From assembly GCA_913058555.1 (NCBI GenBank), contig CAJXRJ010000454.1, positions 1 to 6,291 on the forward strand: a stretch of 6,291 bases of DNA, read 5' to 3'. The position numbers were made by a program, and so were the translations under genes. Of the stretch, positions 3,840-6,291 are shown one piece after another (the first letter of the stretch is position 1; every line of letters starts with the position of its first letter). The notes beneath the pieces are model-generated. The model saw only the letters and a program-made list of their open reading frames with translations, was not told the origin of the DNA and made no database searches. The DNA is from an uncultured bacterium (GTDB taxonomy: Bacteria; Planctomycetota; UBA1135; GCA-002686595).

Positions 3840-6291
3840 CTGAAGACCCTCCAGTCATTCCGTGTTGTGGTTGCCCTTTTCGCCGTTTGGCTCTCCCAGG
3901 GTGCTACCGCCCAGGAGCTGCCGAACATCGTCGTGATCTACGCGGATGATCTGGGCTACGGGGACCTCTCTGCCTACAACGCGGAGGCCGCTTACCAAAC
4001 GCCGCGGCTCGACCGCATGGCCGCGGAGGGCATTCGCTTTGTGGATGCCCACAGCCCCTCCACGATCTGTTCCCCCTCGCGTTACGGGCTCATGTCGGGC
4101 CAACAGGTGTGCCGGACGGGACGCGGTTCGCGGGCTTTCGAGGGACCCGGCGGCCCGAGCTACCTGGCTCCTGGGAAGATGACCATCGCGGAGATGCTCC
4201 GGGGCCAGGGCTACCGGACCGGGATCTTCGGAAAGTGGCACCTTGGGCTCACTTGGTACGGCGAAGACGGCAAGCGGCTCGGGGGCGGCTTCGACAACTC
4301 GCTCTTGATCGACTACGAAAAAAGTACGCCCCTGGAGGATGGCCCCAACGCGCGGGGCTTCGACGAGTCCTTTGTGACGCCGAATTGCCCGACCACGGAC
4401 CCGCTCTACGTCTACATCGAGAACGGCATGGTCCCCGTGCCGGCGAGCGAGCGGCATAAGCGCGACGGACTGCCGAATCCCGGTGGCAAGTGGCGCTGGG
4501 ACAACGACGAGGGGTGGAAGGCGCCGGGCTATCAGTTCGAGGACGCAGACCTCCTTTTCTATGACAAGACCGTCGAGTTCATTCGGGAGCATCGAAAGAC
4601 CCACGCGGACACGCCGTTCTTCGCCGTCCTGTCCACCCAGATTTCCCACGCGCCGGTCCTTCCGGCGGCCGAGTTCCAGGGCAAGTCGGGCGCGGGCGCG
4701 CGGGGGGACTTTGTCCATGAGCTGGACGTCCTGACCGGGCGCCTCCTCGATGAGCTGAAGGCCCTCGGTGTGGACGAGAACACCCTCGTGCTCTTCAACT
4801 CGGACAACGGGCCCGAGACCCTTCACACCGATTGGATGCGGCGGGATCACGAACATGATGCGGCCGGCGGCTTCCGGGGCATGAAGCGCGACGGCTGGGA
4901 AGGGGGGCACCGGGTCCCGTTCATCGTCCGCTGGCCGGGGCGCATTCCCGCGGGGCAAGTGTCCACGCAGCTCACCAACACCACGGACATCTTTGCGACC
5001 CTGGCGTCGGTTGTGGGTTTCCCGCTACCCGATGACGTGGCCGTGGATAGCTACGACATGCTGCCGGCGATGCTCGGGACCGTGAAGGACGACGAGCCGA
5101 TCCGGCCGCATATGCTGACCCAGAGTTTCCGGGGCGAGTTCCAACTCCGCCAAGGGGATTGGAAGTACCTGGCGCACATGGGGTCCGGGGGCAATGGGTA
5201 CACCAAGGGTCCCTTGAAGGCCTATGCGTTGCCGGAAACGGCCCCGGAAGCCACGGGGCAGCTCTTTCATCTCGCCAAGGATCCCGGCGAGCGGACGAAC
5301 CTGTTCTTTGAAGAAGAAGCGCGGCGGAAAGCCCTCGAAACGCTCCTTGGGAAGTTGACCGCGAAGGGGGGGCGGAGCGCGCCCACGGGGAGGGTTCCCC
5401 TCGGCCCGCTGCGGGCCCAGCCAGGCACTCGGCCCGCGACCGAAGCGGACACGCGGATCGCCGGATGGGAAAAGCACATGGCGCTCACCGCCAAGTCGCC
5501 TTCGGACCTCCCGCTGTGGCGCGCCCTCGGGCCGAAGAACTGCGGCGGTCGCATCGAGGCCGTGGATTCTCCCGCGGGCAAACCGAGCGTGATCTATGCG
5601 GGCGTCGGTTCCGGCGGCGTGTGGAAGTCGATCAACGGCGGGCTCTCCTGGGATCACGTCTTTGCAAATGAGTCGACCTTCTCGGTGGGCGACGTGACCG
5701 TGGACCCCAATGACGGTGAGACCGTTTGGGTCGGGACCGGCGAGGCGCACCTCGGCGGCATGTCCTACGACGGCACGGGAGTGTTCAAGTCCACGGACGG
5801 CGGCAAGAGCTGGCGGAACATGGGCCTCCGGGACAGCGCTCGTATCGGCAAAGTTCTCGTCGACCCGCGGGATTCGAAAGTGGTGCACGTGGCCGTCATC
5901 GGGCCGCGGCGTGGCGCCGATGCGCGCCGCGGCGTGCACGTGAGCCGGGACGGTGGGGAGACCTGGAGCCAGACGCTCTCCGTCGGTGACGAAGTGGGGA
6001 TCATCGACCTGGTGCGCGATCCCTTCAACGCGGACCGGCTCTGGGCGGCAGCCTGGGACCGCCGGCGGGGCGGGAACGGCGGAGTTTTTCGAAGCAACGA
6101 CGGCGGCGCCTCGTGGGACCGCCTTGGTGGTGGACTCCTGGAAGGCAAGGACGTCGGGCGAGTGGCCCTCGCCGCTGCCGCGTCGGAGCCGGACGTGGTT
6201 TATGCCCTCATCGTCGACCACTCGCCCCCTGGGGAAGGGCGGTACGACGTGGGCGGCGCCCTGTATCGGTCCAGCGATGGCGGCGACACGT
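3840..6291 (+). CDS. Secreted sulfatase fused to Asp-box beta-propeller (3' end missing)
   Basis: At least 817 codons in one unbroken frame, numbered from CTG 3840. Residues 1-24 are a signal peptide (Lys2, Arg8, a hydrophobic core, then Ala-Thr-Ala before Gln25). Residues 28 to about 520 are a type I sulfatase of the alkaline-phosphatase superfamily, which hydrolyses sulfate esters. Visible active-site residues match the arylsulfatase A set: Asp36-Asp37, Cys77 in CSPSR (the Cys converted to formylglycine), Arg81, Lys132 and His134 in GKWHLG, His270, Asp322-Asn323 and Lys349, so it should be catalytic if a maturase is present. After a linker of about 40 residues, a second domain starts near Trp560 (LWRALGPKNCGGR) and carries Asp-box motifs S-x-D-x-G-x-x-W at residues 597, 651, 702, 752 and 811, the fifth cut by the window. 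This matches BNR/VPS10-sortilin-like propellers, mostly binding modules. The propeller is incomplete. The substrate is unknown; sulfated glycans are plausible. It lies downstream of the barrel gene, probably not in a tight operon. Confidence 0.92.
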   Translation, partial: MKTLQSFRVVVALFAVWLSQGATAQELPNIVVIYADDLGYGDLSAYNAEAAYQTPRLDRMAAEGIRFVDAHSPSTICSPSRYGLMSGQQVCRTGRGSRAFEGPGGPSYLAPGKMTIAEMLRGQGYRTGIFGKWHLGLTWYGEDGKRLGGGFDNSLLIDYEKSTPLEDGPNARGFDESFVTPNCPTTDPLYVYIENGMVPVPASERHKRDGLPNPGGKWRWDNDEGWKAPGYQFEDADLLFYDKTVEFIREHRKTHADTPFFAVLSTQISHAPVLPAAEFQGKSGAGARGDFVHELDVLTGRLLDELKALGVDENTLVLFNSDNGPETLHTDWMRRDHEHDAAGGFRGMKRDGWEGGHRVPFIVRWPGRIPAGQVSTQLTNTTDIFATLASVVGFPLPDDVAVDSYDMLPAMLGTVKDDEPIRPHMLTQSFRGEFQLRQGDWKYLAHMGSGGNGYTKGPLKAYALPETAPEATGQLFHLAKDPGERTNLFFEEEARRKALETLLGKLTAKGGRSAPTGRVPLGPLRAQPGTRPATEADTRIAGWEKHMALTAKSPSDLPLWRALGPKNCGGRIEAVDSPAGKPSVIYAGVGSGGVWKSINGGLSWDHVFANESTFSVGDVTVDPNDGETVWVGTGEAHLGGMSYDGTGVFKSTDGGKSWRNMGLRDSARIGKVLVDPRDSKVVHVAVIGPRRGADARRGVHVSRDGGETWSQTLSVGDEVGIIDLVRDPFNADRLWAAAWDRRRGGNGGVFRSNDGGASWDRLGGGLLEGKDVGRVALAAAASEPDVVYALIVDHSPPGEGRYDVGGALYRSSDGGDT
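5628..6291 (+). repeat. Series of five Asp-box (BNR) motifs in the propeller domain
   Basis: The motifs are SINGGLSW (from 5628), STDGGKSW (5790), SRDGGETW (5943), SNDGGASW (6093) and SSDGGDT with its Trp cut off (6270). Spacings of 54, 51, 50 and 59 residues fit one motif per propeller blade. The first has Asn in place of the usual Asp. Each is preceded by a G-(V/A)-(W/F/H/L)-type strand, as in sortilin-like repeats. Confidence 0.85.

Noticed and set aside
3464..3928. Minus-strand open frames between the barrel and sulfatase genes
   Set aside because: They run into the sulfatase signal-peptide region in antisense, have no start signals and show low-complexity Arg/Pro composition.
3855..4958. 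Long minus-strand open frame of 367 codons opposite the sulfatase domain
   Set aside because: It lies entirely antisense to a domain with an intact set of catalytic motifs; its product is Arg/Pro/Val-rich without motifs, a usual effect of high third-position GC.
5025..6221. Long minus-strand open frame of 398 codons opposite the sulfatase end and propeller
   Set aside because: It is antisense to clear Asp-box repeats and has no recognisable domain or signal.
1..6291. CRISPR array, tRNA, rRNA, transposase or phage genes
   Set aside because: No regularly spaced short repeats, RNA-gene signatures or mobile-element coding sequence were seen; the long-period repeats are protein modules.

Overview
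The window is about 6.3 kb of GC-rich (roughly 60-65% GC by eye) bacterial DNA. It looks like the end of a shotgun or metagenomic contig: the first 12 bases match the 3' end of the Tn5/Nextera mosaic end, so genuine sequence begins near base 13. All three recognisable genes encode exported proteins of a Gram-negative-type cell: a secreted repeat protein, an outer-membrane beta-barrel candidate and a secreted sulfatase. A sulfatase of this type, long beta-helix and Asp-box proteins and high GC together suggest a Planctomycetota-like or similar aquatic or soil bacterium. That placement is inference; no marker gene is present.

Layout. (1) Bases 2372 down to the left edge, minus strand: one uninterrupted frame of at least 786 codons, open at the contig end. 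It encodes a secreted right-handed beta-helix-type protein built from four tandem modules of about 197 residues, each carrying a conserved Asp/Asn/Gly-rich loop. (2) 2373-2623: a divergent intergenic region with a perfect 9-bp inverted repeat. (3) 2624-3430, plus strand: a 268-residue outer-membrane beta-barrel candidate ending in phenylalanine. (4) 3431-3839: no confident gene. It holds a stop-free stretch in frame with the barrel gene up to a TGA at 3770, and a short 16-bp tandem repeat. (5) 3840 to the right edge, plus strand: at least 817 codons encoding a secreted formylglycine-type sulfatase fused in one frame to an Asp-box (BNR/sortilin-like) beta-propeller. It appears to start at CTG and is cut by the window in the fifth Asp-box.

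How the genes may work together: the sulfatase-propeller could desulfate a sulfated glycan or other sulfate ester outside the cytoplasm, with the propeller giving binding or positioning. The barrel lies in the outer membrane, and the beta-helix protein may be surface-exposed or secreted. No transporter, SusC/D pair, glycoside hydrolase or regulator is visible, so a polysaccharide-utilisation locus is only a suggestion. Both large genes run off the window, and many open frames on their opposite strands are GC-driven shadows.
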